64,000 nt of DNA from Carnegiea gigantea (GCA_029747015.1 JAKOGI010000110.1:563233-627232); one strand, 5' to 3'; shown: positions 1 through 13,566, counted from the stretch's first letter. Translations and numbers: made by a program. The notes: generated from the letters alone by a model not told the origin.

Positions 1-2390
1 CACTGTTTCTTGCCTCCACCAATAACTCCAGTTCCTTGATCGCCACATCAAGAAAATCAGAATCAGATCTCTCACCATCCTGCGAAACCTTCAATATCAG
101 CCTGTTTATTTACCAATTGCACTGGTCCTCTTCTCCAATGAGATCATGTTTCTCACAGCCTCCAAATTTAAAGTCAAATAGAAACACATTGACAGAATCA
201 AGGCAGGTATGTAGGTCAGCATTGAAAGATCTATTAATTTCCTTTGTCAATCTCAGGTTTACCAAAGGAACCTTTCTCAGATAAACGGAGACTTAAACAA
301 TCTCAAATTTGACCTCCCCAAATTTACCAGCAACCCAATGAGCAGAACAAGTTTCCATTTTGAACTTCCATCATGAGTCAACCAGAGTATGAAACATTTC
401 TAGTCATTTGGTCAATACATGTACCTTAACTAAGAAAAGCAAAATCGTCGACTCCGATGAGAACACTTTAAACACATCACATTAACCACAGTAGAATGAA
501 CAAGATCATGCAGACTTGTGGCACAAACTCATCTACAAACATAAATGGTTAACGACTTTCTCAGTCAAATGTTATATTAGTTTAAAGATTTATTAGCGTC
601 AGACAAAGCATATCAGCAACAAAGCAGCACATGGACGAGAATCCTATGAATGAATAATAAAATTAGCAGGAAAACAAAATTTAGCTTGTATTACTAATTT
701 CAAGACCAGACAACATACCTTAGGCAAGCTTTCACGGACTTCAGCAACCAACCATCTAGGCATTGCAAGTAATTCCGCAGACAGCAGTACAATGCAAGAG
801 GTCAGGACAATGGAAAACCTTTTTTGGGGGGGGGGGGGCAGCATCCAAGGTACATCTAGGCAGAGTACCTGTAATCAAAATTGGGGAACAGCCACTCCAC
901 AGTTGCATAATCTGCAGCCACAGTATCGGTCATGTGAGAGTGCTGAACCTGGAGATTAAACAAGCCATAGGTGTATGCAAAAATGTCCTACAGAATACAA
1001 CAGAGATCCAGGTTTCAGAGATCCAAATTGAACACTTGGTAATGAAGATTGCTTATAGACGTTCACAGCAACTTTTTGGCCATTATGTAAATGCATAACA
1101 TGAACTTGTGCAAGAGAAGCACTTGCGATCGTGACAGGATCGAATTTGGTGAAGATCTGCATAAACGAGGGCTAGGTCAGTCAGAGGTTTCAATGTGCAG
1201 CAGTTAGAGTCAAACAGATGAGACAAAGATCCCTCTACTCAGATTGCCCCTTCCCTCCCTCTCTTCTCTACTCCCTCTCTCTACAATTTTTTTTTTCTTT
1301 TTTATTCCCTTATCTCTCTCATCTTTCTCCCTCCCCTCCTCCCTTTAGATGGCTAAAGCGATGAAGAGCGAGGAATACCCAAAACGAAATTAACTCTCTC
1401 ATGAATAGGAATTCAGTACCCGTATTCTGTTATGCCCCTTCAAAGTCAAAAATTGAGTTGACCTTCTCTAATTCCGTGAATGGTGGTGAGCAACAGCCAA
1501 AGCACGCCACAACAGAGAGACTAAGATGATCACCGCAGAATCCTTAAAATAAAAGGATGCTCTCCACAAAACGAGTATATTAACGGGCTAGATGCTAGAC
1601 TCTAGATCACCAAACCATACGAAAAGTCATCAGCTCTATGAATTTGATAATGAGGTAAGAGGACGATTAACACTTACAATCATGTTGAAAAGAAGAGGGA
1701 TAAGATTCATGACTATCCCTGTTGGTTGCAAGCACATGATATTGAAATCACATATATAATTAGGACTAGATTTTCATCCACACGTGATCAAGGAACTCGA
1801 CGAAATACAAAACATAAATCAATCGAGATCCAAGGCCCTGAGAAAATTCAGTTCATATCAACTCAATAGTTTTGTGGGGAGGAATGTTTGCCATTCATGG
1901 GATCCAGCCAATAGATTCAAACATATTGTGGTGAAGATCCCAGCAATAACAAAAAATCTCTGAGGCCAACATCAAAGACCATAATCAAGCCGCGATATTC
2001 CAAGCCTAACTGGCATAACTTACATATCAGCCCAACAAAGACATGTCAACTCAATAGAACATTGACCAAAAGCTGAAAATTTTCACAACAGTTTACAAAC
2101 CAATCACGTTATGATGAACAAAGCAACAAGCACATACAGGACAACCGTACAGCTTAAATGAATCAAACAGAAACTGCGCTTTTAGTCCTGAACCTAACCC
2201 TAAGGTAGAGAATTACGGAAAGTAACAAGAAGATTTTGGGATTACCAGAAGCAATGCTAGCGGCAGCGACAGAGTCACGAAAGAGGCGGTCGGGGACATT
2301 GGTGCATAGCTTAGGAGTGGCTTGCGGATCTTCGGAGGTCAAGACGGCGCCGCCGGCGGCTCCTCCGCCGAGGATGGCGGTTGCCGCCAT
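1..2390 (-). pseudogene. ABC1/ADCK (COQ8-like) kinase, 5' exons, copy 1
   Basis: Family: ABC1/UbiB atypical kinases, which act in mitochondria or plastids, mostly in prenyl-lipid (quinone) metabolism. Exons seen on the minus strand: 2246-2390 (ATG at 2390; MAATAILGGG, then LCTNVPDRLFRDSVAAASIA), 1061-1156 (FDPVTIASASLAQVH, ending GQKVAVN), 869-948 ([15 protein letters not shown]), 719-755 ([12 protein letters not shown]), and 1-34, the start of an exon cut by the window edge. Each complete exon has GT/AG borders. The pattern resembles Arabidopsis ATH9-type ABC1 proteins. Odd points: I find no exon between 1,156 and 2,246 carrying the family's KxGQ region; the conserved lysine of the VAVKV motif is Asn; and about seven residues are missing between ATVE and WLF. 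Whether the rest of this copy exists lies left of the window. I call it a pseudogene, because three features of the kinase core are gone or altered. Confidence 0.72.
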
Positions 2391-2928
2391 TAGCTTCGCT
2401 CCGGCGGCCCATCGCGCGGTGATTTCGCGATTTTGTGCAAGAAAATGCAGAGAGAAATTATTATTTAAAAAAAAAAGAATCGACCATGGGCCTACATTAT
2501 CTATCAGCCCAACAACCACGCTTGCTTTGATTTTTGAGCAACGCGCTCTCTCTCTCTCTCTCTCTCCCTCTCTCTGCTCGTTCTCCTTCTGCCATCATTC
2601 TCCTCCTTCCCTCGCCCACTGCCTGCTCCTCTCACTCTCGCTGTTCCGATAAAACCCATATAATGTCGTGATAAAAAATTTATTAAAAAAAAGAAAAAAA
2701 AGAAGAAAAGCTCATATGCAAAAATGTAAATTATTTTATATATAACTGATGAGATGGACAAAATACACATACTCTAACTGAAGAACCAAAAGTAAAACCA
2801 CTGATTAACCACAAACAAGCCAATAGTTGCTGACAGTAAACAGCTCTACATCCTACATCCTATTATTTACCTGATTAACTACTTAACTTCTTCATTTCCT
2901 TACTCCCTTGCTTCTGGCCTTCCCATCT
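2391..2928. other. Spacer between kinase 5' end and CaaX-protein gene, with CT microsatellite
   Basis: This 540-bp spacer should contain the kinase promoter and the 3' end of the CaaX-protein gene, both minus strand. It has a CT-rich tract at about 2,545-2,580 and A/T-rich runs at 2,460-2,480 and 2,670-2,710. Open frames across it come from the CT repeat and are not credible genes. Confidence 0.6.
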
Positions 2929-3435
2929 TCACATTACAGTGCACAGCTTAGGAGCACTGACTTCATTTGTCTTCCTTGGAAACTTGATTTTGACCACATT
3001 TTCTTCGGTGGTGACTTCCATTCCGTCAGATATGGCATCAGCAGGAAGCATGTAATCCATGTTTAGGGGTCCCTCATCACCAGCCACGTCCACATTCAAG
3101 TCTTGATTGTTTACCTTGATAGAGTAGACACCCGTGAAACCCCTGACCATAGTTTCCAGTGAGTACGTCTTCTCATTAGCTCGCCAGTCCACCACCACCG
3201 GCGGCAGCGGCGGTGGCCTTGAATCATACAAAACTTTGGACGATCCTCCTGGGCCTTCGAGCATAAGTCTCTGGCCATCCCAGCTGATGCTCACCCTTTC
3301 ATCGCGGACTCGGTAGCTCAAGTCTTGTGTTTTCATCATGAATTCGTATGATGGAAGCATGATTGGCAAGTTTTTCCCGGCCCATTTATCCCTCCTCTCA
3401 CTCACATTGATCTTAGTCGAGATCTCAGATGCCAT
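2929..3435 (-). CDS. Unrecognised 168-residue protein with C-terminal CaaX box, copy 1
   Basis: I do not recognise the family. This single-exon gene starts at ATG 3435 and encodes 168 residues, starting MASEISTKIN and ending KLCTVM. The last four residues, CTVM, fit a CaaX box (Cys, two small or aliphatic residues, Met), and Met at the end favours farnesylation; membrane attachment is inferred. There is no signal peptide or membrane span. The middle has a proline run (PPPLPP) followed by VVVDWRA, and the surrounding alternating polar and hydrophobic residues suggest a beta-rich domain. Support for a real gene: the protein is identical in copy 2, a TATA box lies upstream, and a diverged paralogue at 6,828-7,377 keeps LPSY.FM, GP.G.SKVL, VVVDW and YxLExxVRG and also ends in a CaaX box. 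I looked for HSP20 and heavy-metal-associated (HIPP) features and found none. Confidence 0.82.
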   Translation of the reverse strand: MASEISTKINVSERRDKWAGKNLPIMLPSYEFMMKTQDLSYRVRDERVSISWDGQRLMLEGPGGSSKVLYDSRPPPLPPVVVDWRANEKTYSLETMVRGFTGVYSIKVNNQDLNVDVAGDEGPLNMDYMLPADAISDGMEVTTEENVVKIKFPRKTNEVSAPKLCTVM

Positions 3436-3515
3436 TACTGTTTGATTCTCTTGCTCTCTCTCTCACCTTTTTTTCTCTCTCTTCAGAAGAGATGGGGTGG
3501 GAGAGAAGGCACACG

Positions 3516-3524
3516 TATTTATAG
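3516..3524 (-). promoter_or_regulatory. TATA box of CaaX-protein gene, copy 1
   Basis: On the minus strand this reads CTATAAATA, about 80 bp upstream of the ATG at 3435. That leaves a 5' UTR of roughly 50 nt made mostly of GA repeats (3,450-3,485). A TATA box with a GA-rich leader is a common plant arrangement. The same block is present in copy 2. Confidence 0.7.
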
Positions 3525-3968
3525 GGGTGGGTTTTGGGGAAAAGGCGAAAACCGTTGTGCATTTTCTGGTTTTTGGTTTTTACAAGCTCCTTCAGGTAAG
3601 TCATCAGTGTTTCTTCATTTATTTTTTTCTGTTTGTTCAAGTTTATTCATTATCATCATCTACAAAATAGCAATCATGGCAGAGAGACAGTCAGACAGCA
3701 AAGGGGGGGGGGGATGGTGCTCGCCTCACAGGTTTGTTGATTTGTTGTACGATCAGGGATTTCGTTTCCGCCTCATTAAATGCTGCGGATCCCTTTTTGC
3801 AGTTAACTATTCTTTAAACACTTAAAATGTATGTTTTCGTGGATTGAGCAAAAAATAGAAGGGATTGGGGCTCATGTCTCTTGATAAGGTAAGTGAAGTC
3901 TACGGTAAAATTTCACCCTAATTTCTAAATTCTAACAGCTTGCTCTAAATTTAAACCTATAAATACTA

Positions 3969-4336
3969 AGGGAGTGTTTAGTAATAATTTCAGACCAAAA
4001 TTATTACTTGGGAGAATTTTAGTTGTTTCAGCAAACTCAAACAGATAATTTGATAAATAGCTGTTTGTAACAGCTATTTACCTCAAAAAGACTCTTTTTA
4101 AAAAGTTATTTCCATTAACCTTTTGGGAAGACTTTTTTAATGAAATGATAGTACCGTATATTATTTAAAAGTAATTTATAGACAATAACATTAATAAAAT
4201 TTTACCAACACCTTATTTAAAAACAACTAGTTTTACCAACTATTTTTCTGAAAACAGTTAATTCAAAAAGCTAACGGCTAACAACTAGTATAAATAGTTA
4301 ACAGCTAATAAGTAACAACTGTTTGCCAAACAGGAC
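3969..4336. mobile_element. MITE, TGTTTGGcAAA family, copy 1
   Basis: Imperfect inverted ends: left GGAGTGTTTAGTAA, right TTTGCCAAACAGGACC. The inside is AT-rich with repeated AACAGCTA and AACTAGTATAAATAGTTA words. Related elements occur at 33,505-33,867 and 59,793-60,103. The ends look hAT-like, but I could not fix a clean target duplication. It has no coding capacity. Confidence 0.6.
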
Positions 4337-4406
4337 CAAACTTGAATAACCCCGAATCCCTATTAATGTGATTTAGTATTCCTTTTTTTTTTGTATAAAA
4401 AGATAC

Positions 4407-6827
<2,421 letters not shown>

Positions 6828-7377
6828 TCACATGATCACACAATCGTGGTTAGATGGTGGCACCGGAGCAACCCGAGGAAAGTCGATGAGAAGCTTATCC
6901 TCGCGGGCTTTGATGACCACGCCCTTGGCAATGGTGTCGTCCGGCAGATGATAGGCTTCTGAGAAAGGCCCAGCCTCTGAGACGAGGTTGATGATGTCCC
7001 GATGGTCAGGATCGACATCGACCTGGTTATTTTTCGAGAGGCCCCTGACAGTGCTCTCGAGGGTGTACTATTGGCTGTCGCCTTCCAGTCGACAACCACT
7101 AGAATGGGCGGAGGATGGCTGAAGTCGATGAGTACTTTTGAGTGCCCTTGGGGACCCTTCAGCTTCAGAATTCGACCATCAAATGAAACAGAGAGTGTGA
7201 AGCGATCAGAATCCGGGGGTTCGGGGTAGACGACCTGAGGGGGAGGTGGGCCCTGTCCCTATCGGCGACCATGAACCCGTAGGACGGAAGAGGGATAGCT
7301 TGTCGCCAGTAAGTTCCGACCATCCTTACCCGACTTCCTCTTTCCATGTCGACTCGTTTCGAGACTTGGTTCCCCAT
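6828..7377 (-). pseudogene. Frameshifted paralogue of the CaaX-box protein
   Basis: Read from ATG 7375-7377 to TGA 6828-6830, this matches the 168-residue neighbour in order: LPSYGFM, then a GRILKLKGPQGHSKVL block, VVVDWKA, YTLESTVRG, and a C-terminal CVIM. The blocks lie in different frames. One break is at about 7,235-7,255, in a run of C/G where the sequence reads GGGCCCACCTCCCCC on the minus strand; the other is at about 7,065-7,075, just after VVVDWKATAN. The locus cannot encode the whole protein in one frame. The start MGNQVSKR fits an N-myristoylation signal (Gly2, Ser6, basic residue 7), which the intact paralogue lacks. A CT-rich leader (7,385-7,460) resembles that of the intact gene. 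Only its 3' end survives in copy 2. Confidence 0.75.
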
Positions 7378-7502
7378 CTTCGAGATATCTCACTCTGTGT
7401 TTTCTCTCTCTTTCTCAGTGTTTTCTCTCTCTACACCAGCCTTTTTTTCTCTCTCTTGATTTCCTGGGGTTGTTGCCTTGTGAAAATGATTAGCCCTATT
7501 TA

Positions 7503-7696
7503 GGCCATGTTTTTTTCGTGGGTTAATTTTAAAATACCAACCTCAACTCGTTTTAACCAACTTTAACCCACTCCCATTATTTTAACCAAGTTTAATTTAT
7601 TACAAAAAAATTCAACGCACCTCAATCTACTTTAACATATCTCAACCTACTTTTTCCTTTTACCCACCCTAATTTAACCACGAAAATAACATACCC
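7503..7696. mobile_element. PIF/Harbinger-like MITE (194 bp)
   Basis: The ends GGCCATGTTTTTTTCGTGG and (reverse complement) GGGTATGTTATTTTCGTGG form inverted repeats, flanked by TTA on both sides (7,500-7,502 and 7,697-7,699). The inside has repeats of the type CTCAACCTACTTT. A 3-bp TTA duplication is typical of PIF/Harbinger MITEs. It lies in the part missing from copy 2. Confidence 0.7.
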
Positions 7697-7699
7697 TTA

Positions 7700-8897
7700 T
7701 AGAGCAACCTACGGTTTCGTGTTTTAATTTTGGGTAAGAGTGCAAATTCGGCTGAGGCTACCCTCAAGGGGAAGGTAAAGGACCTGAGTATTTGGACCAA
7801 AATGCCCCTTGTTCTGGCTGTTTTGTGTGCTTCACATTTCACAGGCCCTTGTTTCCGTACCCTCTCATTATTACGTCTTTCTCCCCCCCTCGGGTTTTGT
7901 CAGTCAAGTTACCAAACCAAATGCGTGCACCACCATGGCGCCCTGCAATCTCACCTTTTGAATACCGTCCCTCATTTGCATTTAATTTCAAGTTTTTGTC
8001 TGACTAATTTTCCGTTTTATTCAAGCCAATCTTTGCCCCAAATGCACAGTACGTACAACGGGGTGAATGTAACATCTAACTTGAGTAAGTTGGTAACTAT
8101 CTATCGGTAATAAGGGTGTAATATTATAGCTAGCTAAAAAGATGTCATTGTAAATCATGCATTAAAGCGCTTAAATATTTATGGCTGTGAACATTGTAGT
8201 AAACAAATATGCTATGAGGTTTAATGGACTAGTGGTCATCATTATATATAAACATATACGGATTATGATATTTTAGCACACTTGAGTCATGACACATGGG
8301 TATTAGATACAAATGACATGCATGCCTAATGTAACAAACAAGGAATGATTGTTATAATTAAACATCAAATGAATATATATCTGAACTAAACAATTTTGTT
8401 GATTGATTATAACTAATTTCATTAGAAGAAAAAGACAATTCGATTTTTCATGCAAAAAATCCAACATTAAATGTTTGGCATACAATAACTTTGTTCATGT
8501 GCACATTTTCTATTCGACTAGACATCTAAATCAGGAAATTTAGTCATGTAAAGTTCTCTTGATTTGTTTTTAAGTTATAAGTATAATACAACAATTTTCT
8601 TCTTTTAGACTGTGAAAGTATTGTTCATAATAATGTACATTTTATTCATGGAAGATTTCTTCTGAGAAGGTAATTGAAGGGGTTGATTTTGTAAGTATAA
8701 GTGTAAAATAAGTTGTATTATGCTTGGTTCTAGCTAGGTCCAATCTGAGTCTTATAGATCTTACTAGGTTAGATGGCATTTAAACTTAGAAATTGTTTTG
8801 CTTGGCTATGCCGCAGCAAGGTGATTAGGGTGCTAGGAGTTTGGTGCTAATTTGCAGGACCAACACATTGCCCAGGTGTTCAGGCCTAGATTGCAGC
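7700..8897. other. Intergenic, no gene recognised
   Basis: AT-rich sequence without coding signal. The segment shared with copy 2 resumes at about 8,049. From there to 12.2 kb mismatches with copy 2 are clearly more frequent than before 6.5 kb. Confidence 0.55.
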
Positions 8898-9604
8898 TAC
8901 AGCTGACAATAAAACCCGTCCCCGCTTAAAACCCGCAAAATCCGCCCCAATGGGTATGAGTATGGGTATGAAATTTTTTTAAAAAATGGGTATGGGGTGG
9001 GTATTGCTAAATGGGTATGGGTATAGGCTCCACCCACCCTGTACCCGCCCCATACCTATGTTACTAATACCCGCCCTGTTTAAAACCCATACCTATTTAG
9101 AATTGTGGCTTGTGAAAGTTATTCACCTATTGTCTTTGACTCTTTGTCGTTTCATTTAGAATTCTAGTTGTTGTGAACTGTGAACTAAGTTTGTGGTTGG
9201 TTTGAACTTTGAACTATTTGCTATGTTTTTAGACTCTTGTCTTGTCATGGAAATTGGCGATCTTGTTTAGATTACGTATTTGGAAGCTTCTACTTGTGGA
9301 TGTTCTTAGACTATCATAGTCTTATACTCTTATGATGATCATGTATTGTTGGAACTCGAAAGCTTAATATGAATGTGGTGTGTTTTCTTTTTTGGTTGAA
9401 TATGGGTATGAAATGGGTTCGATTTTTTTATATATATGTACCCGAATTAAACCCGCAATACCCGCAATACCCGGTGGTTATGGTATGGGTATGATTTTAT
9501 AATACCCTGTGGGTATGGGTATAGATATGGATACTGATTTTATAAATGAATATAGGTGAGGGTACAGCAAAATCTGCCCCGTACCCGCCTCATTACCAGC
9601 CCTA
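8898..9604. mobile_element. hAT-like non-autonomous element rich in GGGTATGG motifs
   Basis: It is flanked by 8-bp direct repeats ATTGCAGC (8,890-8,897 and 9,605-9,612). In copy 2 the ends read TAGGGCTG and CAGCTCTA, an inverted pair typical of hAT elements, which also make 8-bp duplications. Sub-terminal regions have many TGGGTATGGGTATG and ACCCGCCC motifs in both orientations. Both copies have it at the same place, so it predates the segmental duplication. It encodes no protein. Confidence 0.78.
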
Positions 9605-9612
9605 ATTGCAGC

Positions 9613-10836
9613 TGTAGGGTAGCACGGATGCCCAGTACTTGATTGGCCACCTTTCATGCCTTTTCCCCTACACCCTTTTCTCCCCATTGCCCGTACAGCA
9701 ATATAGAAATTTTATTTATGATTCCATTACATATATCTTGAATAATTCGTAATTTAAAATTTAATAAGCCTAGATAAATCTAAATAAAACAAACCTAGAT
9801 GATAGATTTATAAAACTGGTATTATATATATCATTGTTGTTTTTATTAGGATGTCTTGCATGCTTGTATTACACGTGTTTCTTGCATCTATTAGCTAGCC
9901 ATTTTAGAAAGAATATTTTCTAAGAAAAATTTAAAATTTTTTTGTCAAAGCACAGTCATCATTTTCATTGGCATTAATCAAATTTAATAAAATTCAAAAG
10001 AGGAAGACATATGTATAATGAACTTAATTTCTAAATTCGTTGCGAGTTTGACTATTTTTCTGCTTGTTGTATACATACATGTATAAACATACATAAATTT
10101 GTCTTCGTTATTTCTTTCCCTTAATTTTACAGTTTCATGTAAGGAGGAGACAGCTTAATAGCATATCCCTGGCCTATGTTAGTTAGCTCAAGTTATAAAT
10201 TTTTTGAATATTGATAGAGCTTATGTGAAGTTATGTGATTATTATGCATGACAATCATAGGACATGAGCGATGGCTTGTCCTATTATTGATTTACTGTCC
10301 ATGGATGATCACAAAACTCCTTCTATTTGAAAATGCTCCGTGCGACTTGAATTGGTCCTCATTCATGCAAGTAAGATGTTGATCAAGTTCAAATCAGCTA
10401 AGATGTAAGAGATTAAAACCAAAAAAAAAAAAAAAACCCCCTTGGCTTGAGAGAGATTCTCATCAAACTAAAATAATCCCTTCCATTCACTCCCCTTTTT
10501 GTCTTCTAAAGTTGACTTTTTAAATCAAATTAATCCAACTTTGATTACATTTCTATCAACAATAGACGTAAAAAATATGACAGAGAGAAACTTCAAAATA
10601 GTAAAAATTTTAAATTCAAAACAATTTACTCTAAGAGTACGGTTAATTTTTTTTTTTATTGACTAACCAAAGTCACTAGAATAAAATAAATGTCATGTGA
10701 CGAATTCTTATAATTAAGAGGCAAGCTCAAGCACACGAAATGAAATGAATATGTCATAGATAGATAGACCGACAGACAGGCGGACAAATAGATAGAGAGA
10801 TAGACATGTGTATACGTATAGAGAGAGAAAGAGAGA

Positions 10837-10872
<36 letters not shown>

Positions 10873-11073
10873 TGGATAAATAGATACATTACATCCATAC
10901 TGACAAAACCCACAAATTACCTGCTAATCTGCCATGATGGAAACCTCCCAGACATACCTGCCCAAAGGTGTTGAATTTCAGGCCTCAATCTGCCTTATGC
11001 CCAGCCCACCCATGTTTTCTGGCCTATCAATCTGACTCAGAATGCTAGACCTCCATCACGGAATCACTCATCA
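9613..11073. other. Intergenic, no gene recognised; short TA repeat
   Basis: AT-rich DNA with a (TA)n run at 10,840-10,870 preceded by GATA/GACA repeats (10,757-10,806). The run is about 30 bp here and about 130 bp in copy 2 (56,679-56,811). I see no coding signal. Confidence 0.6.
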
Positions 11074-11327
11074 GGCCTATTCTTTTCATTATTGGTCTTT
11101 TCTAATTTATCAACTTCAACTCACGTCAACCTACTTCAACCTAACTCCTTCAAAATTTTATTCTTACTGTTTTAACCAACTTCAAAAAATATACCAATTT
11201 TAACCTACTTCAACCCACTTCAACAAAAAATTCCGACTTCAACCCAGTTCGACACACTTCAACCTACCTCAACTAATTTTACCCTTCTACCATCCAACAC
11301 TAATTTACCAACGAAAAGAACAGATCC
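11074..11327. mobile_element. PIF/Harbinger-like MITE (254 bp), copy 1
   Basis: Left end GGCCTATTCTTTTCATT, right end AACGAAAAGAACAGATCC (inverted), with TCA on both sides (11,071-11,073 and 11,328-11,330). The inside is built of ACTTCAACCYACTTCAACC-like words, as in the elements at 7,503, 57,030 and 62,829. Present in both duplicate copies, so older than the duplication. Confidence 0.7.
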
Positions 11328-11642
11328 TCAATGTCTGTGGAAAACCTTTTGCAGATTTGAATCACTTGCTGAATTACATAATGTGGCAAGATAACAATGG
11401 AAGCCCAATAAATGACTAAGTCTCCTCCGGGCCCGGCTTTTCACCCCAGCAGCAATTCTCTCAATCGAACTATGATAGCTCGACAATGATTTGACCCTCA
11501 GTACGCTCTTTAACACCATTAAAAATAATTTGACATTCATCTTTGCTAATCATAGCCCATGTGCAACAGAAAACTTCTCGAAACCACGCGGCAAACCCCA
11601 AACACAAATCTAGTATCACTTCCGTAGTAGTGCTGCATCATC

Positions 11643-11988
11643 CAGTGGCGTAGCCAGCGTGGGGTCAGTGGGGTCAGCCGACACCCCTCTCAAAAAAAAA
11701 AATTAATATACATCTGAGAATTAAAAAAAAAATAGAAGTTGACTATATATATCCAATGTGTTGAAAAGAGACATGAAACCTCCCTTGCTTCAATGGTCCA
11801 AGCGCCTAATTTGTGAGTTGGCTTGTCTTTGAGGTCACGGGTTCGAGTCCTCTATCCATCCCTTTTTCCGTTTGATTTTTTTCATTTTTTTTTAAAGCCT
11901 CCGATACTCTTCCTCTATTTGTTTGACAATTCGAGTCCTCAACTCTCTCTTCCGACACCCCTATTCGAAATTTCTGACTTCGCCACTG
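11643..11988. mobile_element. hAT-type MITE inserted after the segmental duplication
   Basis: It starts CAGTGGCGTAGCC and ends CTTCGCCACTG, giving inverted ends, with a perfect 8-bp duplication GCATCATC at 11,635-11,642 and 11,989-11,996. Copy 2 has the empty site (ACATCATCCGC near 57,590). The inside contains GGTTCGAGTCC at about 11,840, a match to a tRNA B box, so part may derive from a tRNA-like sequence. A fragment of a related end lies at about 12,740-12,791. Confidence 0.85.
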
Positions 11989-12208
11989 GCATCATCCGCA
12001 AAGTATCAATGGATAATCAGCAAGTCTTTGCGTGTAAAATGGGAACTTTTAATGTAATCCCGGCCCATCCATCTTCTCACATCTAAACATGCATTCCACG
12101 CAAAGCACAAATAGAAGAGAAGTTACCCATGCTTTTAAAAGAAATTACATATCAAAATATCACAGATATTCAAAGATGGAGCTACTGAAATCCAAATGAT
12201 GTCAATTG

Positions 12209-13320
12209 ACATATCAAAAAATGATAGCTTACAGAATGCACCTTTTTTTTTTTTTCCTTTTTTTGAGGTGGACAATGGGCATGAGCTGTCCCTATGAAAA
12301 TTTTTTCGTTTGAGGGAAAAAGGGGATTTTTTTTTCTAGGCTTTCACTACAACAATATGATATTAATTTATGAATAATAATGAATATTTGGGAATTTGGA
12401 AGACTCTACTTCATTGAAAATTTGAGATCACTAATATCTCTTAGTCATAATCTGTCGGCATGGGAATTGGAATAAGATCTTAGAGCATAATTCAGTCAAT
12501 TGACAAAACATTGGAACTCAAGCAGCGAATCATGACGAAACCTAGTCATGTTTTTGCAAAATTATAAAACTATGAAACAAGGGCTAGGAAACCTCAAAAG
12601 CACGACCTCTAGGACTCCAACACAAACAAGCGCGCCGTGCACTATTAAGCCATTCGCAAATTCATGTTAAGGGTTAGCTTATTTAACATGTATATTGGCT
12701 TCTATTTTTTTTTCATTTTTGCCATATATAATTTTTTTTTTAAGAGGGGTGTCGGGAGATACCATTGATACCACGCTGGTTTCGCCACTGATTTTGTGAA
12801 CAATAGAATCCAAAAAGGTTATACAACAGTAGCAGTGTTTACATAAAATGCTTCTACTTTGTGATTAATAGGTTTTTATTTTGTGAACAAGAGGTTATTG
12901 TTTACAAAAACAATAAGTTTTGGTTTTTGTGAACAATAAAATGACCTTTGCGAATTAGGTTAACGTTTTGGGAACAATAAACACTTTTTCATTGATAATT
13001 CTGTTTAGCATATCTTTTAATGATTTTTAATTATTGGTATCGGTGGCTTATATATATCTAATACCTTTTATTGACCAATTAGACATTTTTGGAGAACAAT
13101 AGAAAATTAACCGTTAATGAGTAATGGTAATAATATGTACATTAAACACTTTCATTAATGATTCCACCTAGTATTTTGATTTGATTTAATGAAGTTCCCT
13201 CACTTTATAACTCCATAAAAACAAAAACAAAAACAAAAACAAAAACAAAAACCTCCATTTCTATTCTCTAACTTGTGCAAGGGTTCTGTACTAATTCACA
13301 CTTATGGGACTTGCTATTTC
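12209..13320. other. Unique spacer left of the retrotransposon nest
   Basis: AT-rich sequence outside the duplication with no gene recognised. It contains a fragment of the CAGTGGCG-type hAT family (12,740-12,791), a series of GTGAACAATA-like words (12,795-12,990), and the AAAAAC repeat. Confidence 0.55.
13217..13252. repeat. (AAAAAC)n microsatellite
   Basis: Six tandem copies of a hexamer just outside the copia 3' LTR. Confidence 0.95.
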
Positions 13321-13558
13321 TGTAAAATGTGAGATTATCAAAAATCAAAGCAAACACAGAGAAGAGAAGAACTGGGAGGTGAGCTTTTTAGCTCCATCCT
13401 CTATATGTTCATTATTTGAAAAGCGGTATTTTTACAGGAAAGGAATGTGAATCATTTATATACACGGACAACTAATTCCTGCTGATGTCTAACAAACTCT
13501 CAACTAATGATGCTGATGTGGCATAGGGAGTTACAAACTTGTAACAGACTCCTCAACA
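13321..13558 (-). repeat. copia 3' LTR
   Basis: Begins TGTAAAATG and ends CTCAACA on the plus strand (TG...CA). It pairs with 33,175-33,412. A purine tract (GAGGGGGGGA on the minus strand, 13,559-13,568) lies just inside, as expected for the 3' end. Confidence 0.95.
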
Positions 13559-13566
13559 TCCCCCCC

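Noticed and set aside
36..284. 82-residue plus-strand frame repeated at 47,094
   Set aside because: No recognisable domain; it lies antisense to kinase intron and exon sequence and is duplicated with the segment.
2236..2652. 138-residue plus-strand open frame, also in copy 2
   Set aside because: It is antisense to the kinase first exon and continues into a CT repeat. Conservation in copy 2 is explained by recent duplication.
2929..3435. HSP20/alpha-crystallin or heavy-metal-associated (HIPP) identity for the CaaX protein
   Set aside because: No GVL-type alpha-crystallin motif and no CxxC metal site. Only size and the CaaX tail are similar.
3442..3825. 127-residue plus-strand frame over the CaaX-gene promoter
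   Set aside because: It runs through a GA/CT leader, the TATA box and a G11 run. No domain.
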